62,363 nt of DNA from Syntrophobacterales bacterium (GTDB lineage Bacteria; Desulfobacterota; Desulfobaccia; Desulfobaccales; 0-14-0-80-60-11), in contig JAILZL010000015.1 of assembly GCA_023512475.1 (NCBI GenBank), positions 1 to 62,363 of the forward strand, in the 5' to 3' direction. The notes below the pieces were generated by a model that did no database searches, was not told where the DNA came from, and was given only the letters and a program-made list of their open reading frames with translations. The translations under genes were made by a program, and so were the position numbers. Each line of letters opens with the position of its first letter. Positions within the stretch are counted from its first letter, which is position 1. This document shows positions 23,895 to 32,398 of this stretch, piece after piece.

Positions 23895-24010
23895 CCCGGT
23901 TCGGGAAGGGGGGCCTGCTTCCTCCCCCACCCTCTTTATGGGGTTAGGGGAGGGAGCATGGGTCTGGGACCATTGGCCCCCTTCCCCGGGTCACCTTTTT
24001 CCACCACCTG

Positions 24011-24583
24011 TCAGGGCGGCCCCTGGCGCCGATATCCGGGGGGCAGCTCAAAGAGGCGGTCCGGCGGCGGCTCCTCCCGGATGTCCTGATATTCCACCAC
24101 AATCTGTTTTTCCGGGCAGCTCATCTTCACCGGCCACCCCAGTTTGGGGGAGACCCAGAAGAATTGCTTCAGGGAGCCCCGCTCGCCCCCGGGGAGGAGC
24201 ACCTCGTATTTCTCCGCCTCCAGCCCGGCCACGGTCTCCTGCCCCACCTTGCGGCGGTGCAGGGCCTCCGGCGGCAGGTGCAGGAACTGGCCGGGGAGGC
24301 GGGTGCTGAGGCGCAGAGGGATCTCCGTGTAAGTGCGTTCCTGGGGCAGGAGGACCCACAGCAGTTTCTTGTCCCGGCGCACGATGGTGACGGTGTGGCC
24401 CTCGGCGTCCAGGAACTCGTGGCGCATTTTGTCGCCTTTGATGAACACCCGCCCCCGGGTGGTGGCGAGGCCGTCTTTCAGGACCATGTGGGCCGAGAAT
24501 TCCGCGGCGTCCGGGACGGCGGGGACTATGGCCAGGGACGCCACCAAAAGACAGCCCAGGCGCAGTGCCGAAACCAAGGACAT
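24011..24583 (-). CDS. Secreted outer-membrane-lipoprotein-sorting-like protein (LolA/DUF4412-like fold)
   Basis: The 190-residue protein begins with a Sec signal peptide (MSLVSALRLGCLLVASLAIV, likely cut near VPDA-AEF) and continues as a beta-rich periplasmic domain. Motifs such as GRVFIKGDKMRHEF and a C-terminal segment RLFELPPGYR resemble DUF4412/LolA-like proteins, which bind hydrophobic ligands such as lipid tails. The exact role is unknown. Its ATG follows AAGGGGGT. The FtsX-type permease converges on it from the other side. Confidence 0.8.
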   Translation of the reverse strand: MSLVSALRLGCLLVASLAIVPAVPDAAEFSAHMVLKDGLATTRGRVFIKGDKMRHEFLDAEGHTVTIVRRDKKLLWVLLPQERTYTEIPLRLSTRLPGQFLHLPPEALHRRKVGQETVAGLEAEKYEVLLPGGERGSLKQFFWVSPKLGWPVKMSCPEKQIVVEYQDIREEPPPDRLFELPPGYRRQGPP

Positions 24584-24708
24584 CTCAGACCCCCTTGGGT
24601 GAACCTGTGGCAGCCCTTCCCCCCGGAGGTCGCTTCCGGCCGCCGGAGGCAGGCAGTCTGAGGAACCGACCCCGGGCGCCGGAAAACCAGGGGGAAGGCC
24701 GGCGGCCC

Positions 24709-25413
24709 TCAGCCCGCTCCCCCACAGCTGATCCCCTGACCGGTCAGCATGTGCACCGGCCGGCCGGCGCAGGTGAGGCAGGTGGGGCGGCCGTCCACCT
24801 CGATGCTGCGGGGGGCCATCACCCCTTCCCCGCAGCGGTGGCAGATGACGGTCTGAAAGATCCGGGCATACTCCGGCGCGGCCTGGGTCAGCGGAGTCAC
24901 CTGCATCTGACTGTCCAGGGGCGCCCTCAGCTCCCGGCGGGCCATGGCCTCCCAGATGTGCTGGAAGCGGTGCTCCTCCTCCGGGGTGGCCTGGCGGTGG
25001 ATCACCACCTTGTCGAACAAGGGGCCGGCGGCCGGGTATTTGTCGAACAGATACTCCCGGAAGTCCGGCCGGACCACCAGGCGCACCGCCCGGCCGTCCC
25101 GGCGGCGGATGACGGTCACCGCGGTCTTGCCCAGGTCCTTGAAGATCAGGGCGTTGTTGCCGAAGGTGCAGCCGGTCACCGCCTGGATGCCGTCGGTGAA
25201 GCAGTTGTTGCACTCCACCACCGCCACGATCTCCTCCATGCCGGTGTTGGGGTCCTCCAGGTATTTCATGGCGTAGTGGCCGGCCTTGACCCCCAGGGTC
25301 ACCATGGGGCAGAGGTGACCGTGCAGGGCCTGGGCGTGCTGCAGCAGACCCTCCAGGTTGTCGCTTCGGATCATGGCCTCAATGGCCTTGCGGGCTTCGC
25401 CGAATTCATGCAT
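24709..25413 (-). CDS. FmdE-family protein with C-terminal zinc ribbon
   Basis: The 234-residue protein matches FmdE, first seen in molybdenum formylmethanofuran dehydrogenase operons and common in anaerobes. The core has LHGHLCPMVTLGVKAG (residues ~30-45, with the conserved His-Gly-His-x-Cys-Pro) and VVECNNCFTDGIQAVTGCTFGN (~65-87). A C-terminal zinc-ribbon-like part has CHRCGEG and CLTCAG pairs. No formylmethanofuran dehydrogenase or molybdenum genes are nearby, so its partner is unknown. The ATG has GGAAAGGA upstream. It is divergent from the DnaQ-like exonuclease. Confidence 0.9.
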   Translation of the reverse strand: MHEFGEARKAIEAMIRSDNLEGLLQHAQALHGHLCPMVTLGVKAGHYAMKYLEDPNTGMEEIVAVVECNNCFTDGIQAVTGCTFGNNALIFKDLGKTAVTVIRRRDGRAVRLVVRPDFREYLFDKYPAAGPLFDKVVIHRQATPEEEHRFQHIWEAMARRELRAPLDSQMQVTPLTQAAPEYARIFQTVICHRCGEGVMAPRSIEVDGRPTCLTCAGRPVHMLTGQGISCGGAG

Positions 25414-25458
25414 GGGGCGTCCTTTCCGTGGGCGCGCTTTTTCCCTGCATGTACATTA

Positions 25459-25511
25459 TTTGGCCAAAAATGTCGAATGCTCTTGTCAATTCCGCCGCCT
25501 TTGGATACCTT
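25459..25511. promoter_or_regulatory. Divergent promoter region with a TTTGGCCAAA palindrome
   Basis: On the plus strand TTGTCA (25483-25488), a 17-base spacer and TACCTT (25506-25511) form a promoter for the exonuclease gene. The complement of the same bases gives TTGACA for leftward transcription towards fmdE. A near-perfect palindrome ATTTGGCCAAAAAT (25459-25472) lies just beyond, where a regulator of the fmdE side could bind. Confidence 0.4.
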
Positions 25512-25550
25512 GCTTGCAGGGGGACAGGACCCCGGCAGGGAGGCTGGCCG

Positions 25551-26075
25551 ATGCCCATGGCAGTGGAGCTGCACCCGGAATCGGTGTTTGTGGCCCTGGA
25601 CTTTGAGACCGCGGACCCGGGCCTGGACAGCGCCTGCGCCCTGGCGATGGTGCGGGTGGAAGGGGGGGAGGTGACCGCCCGGCGCTTCTGCCTGATCCGG
25701 CCGCCCCGGCGCCGCTTCGTGTTTTCCTTCCTGCACGGCATCACCTGGGAGGATGTGGCCGGCCAGCCCCATTTCGGCGAGCTCTGGCCCGAGATGGAGC
25801 CCCTCCTGCAGGGGGCGCACTTTCTGGCGGCCCACAACGCCAGCTTCGACCGGGGGGTGCTGGCGGCCTGCTGCCGTCTCTACGGCCTGACCCCGCCGGT
25901 CCTGCCGTTTCTGTGCACCGTGCAGCTGGCCCGCCACACCTGGAAGCTCTACCCCACCAAACTCCCCCACGTCTGCCGTTTTCTGGGCATTCCCTTGAAC
26001 CACCACGACGCCGCCTCCGACGCCGAGGCCTGCGCCCGCATCGTCCTGGCCGCCCTGGAGGCCCGGCGCTGCTAA
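25551..26075 (+). CDS. DnaQ-like 3'-5' exonuclease (DEDDh)
   Basis: The 174-residue protein is a single exonuclease domain with all metal-binding positions of the DEDDh group: ALDFETAD (Asp, Glu), AHNASFDRGVL (Asp) and HHDAASDAEACARI (His, Asp). It resembles the proofreading epsilon subunit of DNA polymerase III and related stand-alone nucleases. The start ATG at 25551 follows GGGAGG at good spacing; readings further upstream cross the promoter and do not look like the family. It ends 14 bases from the convergent metalloprotease gene. Confidence 0.9.
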   Translation: MPMAVELHPESVFVALDFETADPGLDSACALAMVRVEGGEVTARRFCLIRPPRRRFVFSFLHGITWEDVAGQPHFGELWPEMEPLLQGAHFLAAHNASFDRGVLAACCRLYGLTPPVLPFLCTVQLARHTWKLYPTKLPHVCRFLGIPLNHHDAASDAEACARIVLAALEARRC

Positions 26076-26089
26076 GCCCCCGGGGCCCT

Positions 26090-26803
26090 CTAAAGCTGCA
26101 GCCGCCAGTGCAGGAAAGGCGCGGCTTCGCCGTTGAGACGCCGCCGCCGGTCCTGCCAGTCCGGGAGGATCCCCGCCACGGCGGCCCAGAAGCGGGGCGG
26201 GTGGCCCGGGACCGTGAGGTGCGCCAGTTCATGCACCACCACGTAATCCACCAGCGGGGGCGGAAGGAGGATGAGGCGCCAGTGGAAGCGCAGCAGCCCC
26301 TGGGCCGGGCGGCACTCCCCCCAGCGGCTCCGCCAGTCCCGCAGCTCCACCGCACCCACCTTCTTTCCCAGGCGGGGGGCGAAGTGCGCCGCCCGCGCCT
26401 GAAGATACGGCAAGGCCATCTGCCGATACCAACGCACCAGCGGGGGCCAGGGGTCGGCCCCGGACGCCGGCAGGCGCACCTCCAGATGGTCCCCCGCCCG
26501 GACCACGGCGGGAGGCGCCCCCACCTGCAGGCGGACCGGCAGGGGCTCCCCCAGATAGTAGGCGCAACCCGGTATGACCGCCGCCAGGGCGGCCTGGCGG
26601 GCAGCCACCTTGCGGGCCAGCCAGGGGTGGTGGCGGGCCAGGACCTGGCGGATGGCCGCCTCGGGGGTTCCTGCCGGCGCGTGCACCACCACCTCCCCGG
26701 TGAGGGTGACGGCCAGGGCGAGGGTGCGGCGCCGCCGGCTGAAGCGCACCGTATAGGGCAGGGGCGCCCCCGATTCCTGGGCACTTTGCCTTTTAGAGGG
26801 CAT
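26090..26803 (-). CDS. YgjP-type zinc metallopeptidase (DUF45)
   Basis: The 237-residue protein has the family's zinc-protease motif VVVHELAHLTVPGH (HExxH plus downstream His), preceded by the characteristic KVGAVELRDWRSRWGECRP that places RWG ahead of the active site. These proteins are related to the SprT/WLM metalloprotease group; the substrate is unknown. The N-terminus begins with basic residues from the ATG at 26803. Longer in-frame starts would run over the promoter of the liv operon and are unlikely. No clear Shine-Dalgarno. Confidence 0.88.
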   Translation of the reverse strand: MPSKRQSAQESGAPLPYTVRFSRRRRTLALAVTLTGEVVVHAPAGTPEAAIRQVLARHHPWLARKVAARQAALAAVIPGCAYYLGEPLPVRLQVGAPPAVVRAGDHLEVRLPASGADPWPPLVRWYRQMALPYLQARAAHFAPRLGKKVGAVELRDWRSRWGECRPAQGLLRFHWRLILLPPPLVDYVVVHELAHLTVPGHPPRFWAAVAGILPDWQDRRRRLNGEAAPFLHWRLQL

Positions 26804-26838
26804 GATGTCCAGAAAATCGGTGTCTTGGCCGGTTAGGG

Positions 26839-26867
26839 TTGAAATTTCTCCTGATTCCATGCATAAT
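26839..26867 (+). promoter_or_regulatory. Sigma-70-type promoter for the liv operon
   Basis: TTGAAA at 26839-26844, a 17-base spacer and CATAAT at 26862-26867 match the consensus 5/6 and 5/6. Transcription would start near 26874, giving a ~54-base leader before livK, whose ATG has AGGAGGAGG. Confidence 0.65.
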
Positions 26868-26927
26868 GATGCGACCTCGGCTTCAGGGCCTCCCTGAGGG
26901 GACCATTCCATTGCCAAGGAGGAGGAG

Positions 26928-28178
26928 ATGCGCAGACTCCTGTATCTGATCGGCGCGTTGGCAGTTGCGGGACTCCTGGCCGGTGCGCCGGCGTCCGCCG
27001 CCACCAAAAACGTGGTCATCGGTTTCACCGCTTCGCAGACCGGCAAACTGAACGTGGAGGCCATCCGGCAGATCAACGGCCTCAATCTCTGGATTGAGCA
27101 GGTCAACGAAGCCGGCGGGGTGAAGCTGCCGGACGGCACCGTGCTCAAATTCCAGGCCAAATTTTATGACGACGAAAGCAAAAAGGAGCGCGTCCAGGAA
27201 CTCTACACCAAACTGATCAACCAGGACAAGGCGGATTTCCTCATCAGCCCCTACTCCAGCGGCCTGGCGGACGCCGCCGCGGTCATCGCCCAGCAGTACA
27301 ACAAGATCCTCATCTCCGCCGGGGCCGCCTCGGATTCCACCTACAAGAAGGGCTACACCCTCATTTTCCAGGTGTACACACCGGCCAGCCGCTACCTCAC
27401 CGGGGCCCTGGACCTTCTGGCCAAGATGGATCCGGCGGCCAAAAAGCTGGCCGTCATCCACGAGAAGGACAAGTTTTCCACCGACGTGGTGGAGGCCCTG
27501 AAGAAGTACGCCGAGGGCAAGGGCTATCAGGTGGCCCTGTATGAGGGCTATGAGCCCGGCACCACCGATTTCGCCCCCTTCATCAACAAGATCCCCGCCG
27601 GCACCGACGCCATCCTGGGGGGCGGCCACTTCGCCGACACCAGCACCTTCGCCAAACAGCTGCATGAAAAAGGCGTCAAGGCCAAGATGGTGGCCCTCCT
27701 GGTGGCCCCGCCGGAACCCAAGTTCGCCGAGCTGGGGGAGGCGGCGGTGGGAGTCATCGGGCCCAGCCAGTGGGAGCCCCTGGCCACCACCTACAACCAG
27801 GAGACGGCCCAGAAACTGAACCTGCCCTTTGTGGGTCCCTCGGTGGCGCAGTTCACCCAGGCCTATCAGACCAAATACAAGGAAGTGCCCTCCTATCACA
27901 GCGCCGGCGGCTATGTGGCCGGGCTGCTCTTGGGGGAGGCCATCAGGCAGGCCGGATCCACGGACACCGCCAAGGTGAAGGAGGCTTTGGACAAGATGGA
28001 CCTCCTCACTTTCTACGGCCGCATCAAGTTTGACACCGCCAAGGAGCATGGCCTGCAGATCGGCCACGAGATGATCTACACCCAGTGGCAGAAGGACGCC
28101 CAGGGCAAGCTGGTGAACCAGCTCGTGTGGCCCGAAGCCTTCAAAACCGCCGACGTCCAACCCTACCGGGTGAAATAA
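26928..28178 (+). CDS. livK: Branched-chain amino acid-type ABC transporter, substrate-binding protein
   Basis: The 416-residue periplasmic binding protein begins with a clear Sec signal peptide (hydrophobic core to residue ~22, cut after ASA) and has the type I fold of the LivJ/LivK family (IGFTASQTGKLNVEA..., DDESKKERVQELYTKLI). It captures a ligand and hands it to the LivHM permease. The family also binds amides, urea and aromatic acids, so the substrate cannot be fixed. It leads a five-gene operon and is separated from livH by a strong hairpin, as expected for a protein made in excess. Confidence 0.93.
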   Translation: MRRLLYLIGALAVAGLLAGAPASAATKNVVIGFTASQTGKLNVEAIRQINGLNLWIEQVNEAGGVKLPDGTVLKFQAKFYDDESKKERVQELYTKLINQDKADFLISPYSSGLADAAAVIAQQYNKILISAGAASDSTYKKGYTLIFQVYTPASRYLTGALDLLAKMDPAAKKLAVIHEKDKFSTDVVEALKKYAEGKGYQVALYEGYEPGTTDFAPFINKIPAGTDAILGGGHFADTSTFAKQLHEKGVKAKMVALLVAPPEPKFAELGEAAVGVIGPSQWEPLATTYNQETAQKLNLPFVGPSVAQFTQAYQTKYKEVPSYHSAGGYVAGLLLGEAIRQAGSTDTAKVKEALDKMDLLTFYGRIKFDTAKEHGLQIGHEMIYTQWQKDAQGKLVNQLVWPEAFKTADVQPYRVK

Positions 28179-28186
28179 TTTCTCTG

Positions 28187-28224
28187 GGGCCGGCCGTCCG
28201 CTGCACCCCCGGGGCGGCCGGCCC
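28187..28224 (+). terminator. Strong hairpin between livK and livH (partial terminator or mRNA stabiliser)
   Basis: GGGCCGGCCG (28187-28196) is perfectly complementary to CGGCCGGCCC (28215-28224), giving a 10-bp all-G/C stem with an 18-base loop. No T-tract follows, so it more likely blocks 3' exonucleases and raises livK mRNA over the permease genes than ends transcription outright. livH starts 14 bases later. Confidence 0.65.
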
Positions 28225-28238
28225 GGTTGAGGTTTCTC

Positions 28239-29096
28239 GTGTTCGGGCAACTTCTCTCCTCCCTTGCTGACGGCCTGTTGTTGGGCTTTGTCTATGGTCT
28301 GGCCGCCATGGGCCTCTCCCTCATCTGGGGGGTGATGACGGTCATCAACCTGGCCCATGGGCCGGTGATCGCCCTGGGGATGTTTACCGCTTACCTGCTC
28401 TTCACCCAGGCCGGGGTCAATCCCTACCTGGCCCTGCTGCCGGTGGCCGTCCTGGGGATGGCGCTGGGGCTGGTGATTTACGGGGCCGCGGTGCACCGGG
28501 TGCTGAACGCCCCCCACCTCTCCACCCTGCTGGCCACCTTCGCGGTGAACATGATCATCATCGGGGTGGGCACCGCGGTGTTCACCACCTCGCCCCATAA
28601 CATCGACTTTTCCCTGGGCTCCTTCAGCCTCGGTCCCCTCACCGTGCCCTTCACCCGGGTGGTGGCGGCATTTGCCGCCTTGGCGGCCACGGCGCTTTTG
28701 TATCTCTTCCTTTATTTCACCCGACCAGGGAAGGCCATCCGGGCGGTGGCCAACAACCGCATGGCCGCGGAGCTCATGGGCATCTCCTCCACCACCATGC
28801 TGGCTTTGAGCTTCGGCCTGGGGACGCTGCTGGCCTGTCTGGCGGGGGGGCTCATTGCCACCTTCTTCCCCTTCACCATCTTAAGCGGCGGCCCCTATGA
28901 GCTGAAAAGCTTCGTCATCTGCGTGTTGGGCGGCCTGGGGAACCCCCTGGGGGCGCTGCTGGGCGGTCTCCTGTTGGGCGGTCTGGAGGGCCTGGTGCCG
29001 GCCTTCATGCCGGTGAGCTGGGTGCCGGTGGTGGAGTTCGGGCTCTTCGTCCTGGTGCTGCTCCTCAGGCCCCAGGGACTGTTGGGGGCCAAGTGA
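28239..29096 (+). CDS. livH: Branched-chain amino acid-type ABC transporter, permease LivH
   Basis: The 285-residue inner-membrane permease has about eight hydrophobic segments and the family opening LADGLLLGFVYGLAAMGLSL, with GVMTVINLAHGPVIALGMF and the coupling region near GKAIRAVANNRMAAELMGI that contacts the ATPases. I prefer the GTG at 28239 (GAGG six bases upstream) over a TTG four codons earlier without a ribosome site. Its TGA overlaps the livM ATG by one base. Confidence 0.93.
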   Translation: MFGQLLSSLADGLLLGFVYGLAAMGLSLIWGVMTVINLAHGPVIALGMFTAYLLFTQAGVNPYLALLPVAVLGMALGLVIYGAAVHRVLNAPHLSTLLATFAVNMIIIGVGTAVFTTSPHNIDFSLGSFSLGPLTVPFTRVVAAFAALAATALLYLFLYFTRPGKAIRAVANNRMAAELMGISSTTMLALSFGLGTLLACLAGGLIATFFPFTILSGGPYELKSFVICVLGGLGNPLGALLGGLLLGGLEGLVPAFMPVSWVPVVEFGLFVLVLLLRPQGLLGAK

Positions 29097-30064
29097 TGCG
29101 TCCCTGGGCCCGCCTCGGTTTCTGGCTGCCCCTGGGGGCGGTCTTTGTCTGGGGGCTGGTGGTCCTCCTCCTGCGGGAGGACACCTTGCGGGAGACCACC
29201 TTCACCCTGATGATGTTCGTGGGCATGGCCTCCAGCCTCAACATCCTGTTGGGCTACACCGGCTATGTCAGTTTCGGCCACATCGTCTTTTTCGGCCTGG
29301 GGGGCTATTTCGGTTTTTATCTCTTAAGCCAGCAGGGCCTGTGGCTGTTGCCGGCGGCGGTGGGGGGCGGGATCCTCTCCGGGGTGCTGGCGGGGCTCCT
29401 GGGCCTGGCGGTCCTGCGCCTGAGGGGGGCCTATTTCGCCCTGGCCACCATCGGCATCAATGAGGCGGCCCGGGCCTTTGTCAGCAATTTCGGCCCCTTC
29501 GGCGGCGCCACCGGGCTGTTTGTCAATTTCCAGGCCTACCAGGCCTACGGCGGCGCCGGTCCGGCTTTGTGGACCACCTTCATGTACCTGTGGCTGGTGA
29601 CCCTGGCGGTGCTGCTGGTGAGCGCCTTGGTCCAGGGCTCCCGTTTCGGGTTGGGACTCATGGCCATCCGGGAAGATGAGGACGCCGCCATGGTCATGGG
29701 GGTGGCCGCCCCCCGGGCCAAGACCATCGCCTTCATGCTGTCCGCCTTCTTCCCGGGCATCATCGGCACCCTCTACTTTTTCAAGAACGGCAATGTGGAG
29801 CCGGGGGACGCCTTCCAGCTGCACATGTCCATCGAAGCCCTGGTGATGATCATGCTGGGGGGGCAGGGCACGGTGGTGGGCCCGGCCCTGGGCGCGGTGG
29901 TCTATCAGGGGCTGCGGGGCTATCTCCTCACCAGCCCCCTCTTCAAGAGCCTGCATCTGGCCATGGCCGGGCTTTTCCTGCTGCTCATCGTGCTTTTTGT
30001 GCCCGCGGGGGCGGTGGGGTGGCTGAGGCATCGCTTCCCCCGCCTGCGGAAGGTGCTGACATGA
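29096..30064 (+). CDS. livM: Branched-chain amino acid-type ABC transporter, permease LivM
   Basis: The 322-residue permease is LivH's partner, with nine or so hydrophobic segments and the family signature GYVSFGHIVFFGLGGY near residue 60, then SRFGLGLMAIREDEDAAMVMGV, the ATPase-contact loop, and LGGQGTVVGPALGA. The ATG at 29096 overlaps the livH stop (TGATG); a GTG one codon upstream is possible. Its own stop overlaps livG by four bases (ATGA). The five genes thus form a tightly coupled operon. Confidence 0.93.
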   Translation: MRPWARLGFWLPLGAVFVWGLVVLLLREDTLRETTFTLMMFVGMASSLNILLGYTGYVSFGHIVFFGLGGYFGFYLLSQQGLWLLPAAVGGGILSGVLAGLLGLAVLRLRGAYFALATIGINEAARAFVSNFGPFGGATGLFVNFQAYQAYGGAGPALWTTFMYLWLVTLAVLLVSALVQGSRFGLGLMAIREDEDAAMVMGVAAPRAKTIAFMLSAFFPGIIGTLYFFKNGNVEPGDAFQLHMSIEALVMIMLGGQGTVVGPALGAVVYQGLRGYLLTSPLFKSLHLAMAGLFLLLIVLFVPAGAVGWLRHRFPRLRKVLT

Positions 30065-30804
30065 TCCTTGAGGTGCACCACATCACCAAGCGCTTCGGCG
30101 GCTTGCAGGCCCTGACGGACGTCTCCTTCGGCCTGAAGGAGGGGGAGATCCTGGGGCTCATCGGGCCCAACGGCGCCGGCAAGACCACCCTGTTCAACGT
30201 GCTCAACGGGGTCTTTCCGCCCAACCGGGGGCAGGTGATCTTCCGGGGGGAGGACATCACCGGCCTGCCCCCCTATGAGGTGGCCCGCCGGGGCATCGCC
30301 CGGGCCTATCAGGTGGTGCGGCCCTTAAATGAGCTCACCGTGCGGGAGAATGTCATGGTGGGGGCCTGCTACGGCCGGGAGGCCCTGCCTTTGGCCCAGG
30401 CGGCCCGGGTGGCGGACGAGGTTCTGGCCACCGTGGGGCTGGCGGGGCGGGCCGAGCAGCTGGCCGGGAGCCTCAACGTGGCCCAGAAAAAGCGGCTGGA
30501 AATGGCCCGGGCCCTGGGCTCCCGGCCCTATCTCCTCCTTCTGGATGAGGTGCTGGCGGGCCTCAACCCCTCGGAAATCGCCGCCATGCTGGACACCATC
30601 CGGGCCATCCGGGAGGGCGGCGTCACCATCCTGATGATCGAGCACGTCATGCAGGCGGTGATGAGCGTCTCGGACCGGGTCATCGTCCTGGATTACGGCC
30701 AGCTCATCGCCGAGGGCTCTCCCGAGGAGGTAGTGAACAACCCCCAGGTGATCGAGGCGTATCTGGGGGATCCGCAGATGACCGCCCGGCTGATGGGAGA
30801 GTGA
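30061..30804 (+). CDS. livG: Branched-chain amino acid-type ABC transporter, ATPase LivG
   Basis: The 247-residue ATPase powers the transporter. It has the Walker A motif GPNGAGKTT (~residue 36), the family-specific RAYQVVRPLNELTVRENV, a signature motif reading LNVAQKKRLEMARAL in place of the usual LSxGQQ-type LSGGQ, and Walker B LLLLDEVLAGLNPSE. The serine-glycine-glycine core of the signature is replaced by NVAQ, as seen in some LivG proteins. The ATG overlaps the livM stop. livF follows after 51 bases. Confidence 0.93.
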   Translation: MILEVHHITKRFGGLQALTDVSFGLKEGEILGLIGPNGAGKTTLFNVLNGVFPPNRGQVIFRGEDITGLPPYEVARRGIARAYQVVRPLNELTVRENVMVGACYGREALPLAQAARVADEVLATVGLAGRAEQLAGSLNVAQKKRLEMARALGSRPYLLLLDEVLAGLNPSEIAAMLDTIRAIREGGVTILMIEHVMQAVMSVSDRVIVLDYGQLIAEGSPEEVVNNPQVIEAYLGDPQMTARLMGE

Positions 30805-30855
30805 GACAAGCAACGGGAGAGGGCGGGATAGTCCTGGCCTGGACACGGGAATACC

Positions 30856-31572
30856 ATGGCATTGCTGGAAGTGACGGATGTGGCCTCGGGGTATGGGGAG
30901 GTGCAGATCCTCTGGGGGGCCTCCCTGAAGCTCTACCGGGGGCAGCTCACCACCCTGGTGGGCAGCAACGGGGTGGGCAAGACCACCCTCCTGCGCACGG
31001 TGATGGGATTGTTGCGACCCTGGCAGGGAACCATCGTCTTTGACGGCCAGGACCTGACCCGGGCCCCGGCCCACGCCCGGGCCAAGGCGGGGCTGGTGCT
31101 GGTCCCGGAGGGGCGCCAGCTGTTCACCGACATGACGGTTCTGGAAAACCTGGAGATGGGGGCCTTTTCCCCCCGGGCCCGGGCCCATTTCCAGGAGAAC
31201 CTGGACAAGGTCTTCGCCCTCTTCCCCCGGCTGGCGGAGCGCCGGGGCCAGAAATCCGGTTTGATGAGCGGCGGGGAGCAGCAGATGCTGGCCGTGGCCC
31301 GGGGGCTCATGGCCCAGCCGGAGCTCCTCATCATCGACGAGCTCTCCCTGGGGCTGTCGCCCCTGTTGGCCCTGACCCTCTTTGAGTCCCTCACCCAGCT
31401 CAAGAAATCGGGCCTCACCATGCTCCTGGTGGAGCAAAACGTCAGCCTGGCCCTGGCGGTGAGCGATTACGCCTACGTCATGGCGGAGGGCCGGGTGGTG
31501 ATGGAGGGCGAGGCCCGGGCCCTCCTCAAGAATGACGACATCCGCCGCACCTACCTGGGGGTGGCCCACTGA
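30856..31572 (+). CDS. livF: Branched-chain amino acid-type ABC transporter, ATPase LivF
   Basis: The 238-residue ATPase is the second motor subunit. It has Walker A VGSNGVGKTTLLRTVMGL, the LivF hallmark LVPEGRQLFTDMTVLENLEMG, a canonical signature MSGGEQQMLAVARGLM and Walker B LLIIDELSLGLSPLLA. Unlike LivG its signature motif is intact, so the heterodimer probably has one standard and one altered ATP site. It ends the operon; a terminator lies ~240 bases downstream. Confidence 0.94.
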   Translation: MALLEVTDVASGYGEVQILWGASLKLYRGQLTTLVGSNGVGKTTLLRTVMGLLRPWQGTIVFDGQDLTRAPAHARAKAGLVLVPEGRQLFTDMTVLENLEMGAFSPRARAHFQENLDKVFALFPRLAERRGQKSGLMSGGEQQMLAVARGLMAQPELLIIDELSLGLSPLLALTLFESLTQLKKSGLTMLLVEQNVSLALAVSDYAYVMAEGRVVMEGEARALLKNDDIRRTYLGVAH

Positions 31573-31650
31573 GGCGGAGCCGGGACCGGGAGGGGGGCCG
31601 GGAACCGCGCCCTTTTCCCTAAACGGCGGGTGACAAACACCCCTCCTCCC

Positions 31651-31730
31651 AATCTGGTGGGATGAGGCCGGCCGATAGTGCCGGTGGGGCGACGCCACCT
31701 CCCTTTCAGGGGATGGGGGAGGGGGATCGA
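31651..31730 (+). repeat. Dispersed ~85-bp hairpin repeat, copy A
   Basis: It begins AATCTGGTGGGATGAGGCCG and continues through GCCGG...GCCACC to a G-rich tail (GGGGGAGGGGG). The 5' GGTGG and the 3' CCACC pair, enclosing CCGGC/GCCGG-like inner pairing. Three further copies of the same design occur at 50171-50260, 56198-56288 and 57969-58054. This copy lies after the liv operon. Confidence 0.65.
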
Positions 31731-31813
31731 GCAGGGGGCAGGGGTGGGGAGGGCGGCCCGTGGAAAGCCGGAGGAAGCCGCGGCGCCGCCGGCCCGGCCC
31801 GCACCAACTAGCT

Positions 31814-31859
31814 GGGAGCCGACTTAAGACGAAACTTCGGGCCGGCTCCCGCCTTTTTT
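31814..31859 (+). terminator. Intrinsic terminator downstream of the liv operon
   Basis: GGGAGCCG (31814-31821) pairs with CGGCTCCC (31843-31850) around a 21-base loop holding a small GAA/TTC pair, followed by GCC and six T residues. It ends the 391-base gap's transcript from livF; the rest of the gap (31573-31963) holds repeat copy A and nothing else I can identify. Confidence 0.75.
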
Positions 31860-31963
31860 GATACAATAACGGCCAAGGCTGGGGGACCCCGCCCCGGCCT
31901 TTTCTTTCCCGGGGTGGGGGCAGCCTGAGGAGGCAGCCGACCCCGGCGGTTGCGTGAGGTGGG

Positions 31964-32398
31964 ATGATGTCTGCCACGGAAGGGGTGGCTCCGCCCGCCG
32001 TCCAGACCTTCCGGCCCTGCGGGCGGGCCTTTTACCTCTATTATGTCGCCATGTTCATCTGTTTTGTGGGGCCGGTGATCAACCCCCAGGTGGGCCTGCC
32101 GGTGTGGCTGGGGTGGCTGTTGGGGGCGCTCCTGGTGGCCGCGGTGCTCTATCAGATGCACCAGGAATACCAGATCACCCCGACCGGGGTGCGGAAGGTC
32201 ATCAAATGGCCCGCGGGCTTTCAGGAAATTCCCTGGGAACGCCTGGGGGAGGTGAAGGTGATGCGGGGTTTCACCCAGACCATGCTCCGGGTGGGCAATC
32301 TGCGCTTTGAGGACAAAAGCGGCGGTCCGCCCCTGTTCTGGTTCGGCCTGAGCGATCCCAAGGCGGTGCGGGAGGCGGTGGAGGCGCGGCGGCCATGA
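31964..32398 (+). CDS. Small membrane protein with PH-like domain
   Basis: The 144-residue protein has two membrane segments near the N-terminus (about residues 25-45 and 48-65) followed by a ~75-residue beta-rich domain with ITPTGVRKVIKWP...QEIPWERLGEVKV, the pattern of bacterial PH-like (YdbT/DUF304-type) domains. The function is unknown; a peripheral membrane role is likely. It is coupled by an ATGA overlap to the next membrane gene, so the pair forms a unit. Either of two adjacent ATGs may be used. Confidence 0.75.
   Translation: MMSATEGVAPPAVQTFRPCGRAFYLYYVAMFICFVGPVINPQVGLPVWLGWLLGALLVAAVLYQMHQEYQITPTGVRKVIKWPAGFQEIPWERLGEVKVMRGFTQTMLRVGNLRFEDKSGGPPLFWFGLSDPKAVREAVEARRP

Noticed and set aside
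23920-23990. Another repeat copy after the ABC permease
   Set aside because: Only TTTATGGGGTTAGGGGAGGG resembles the tail; the hairpin core is missing, so it may be low-complexity G-rich DNA.
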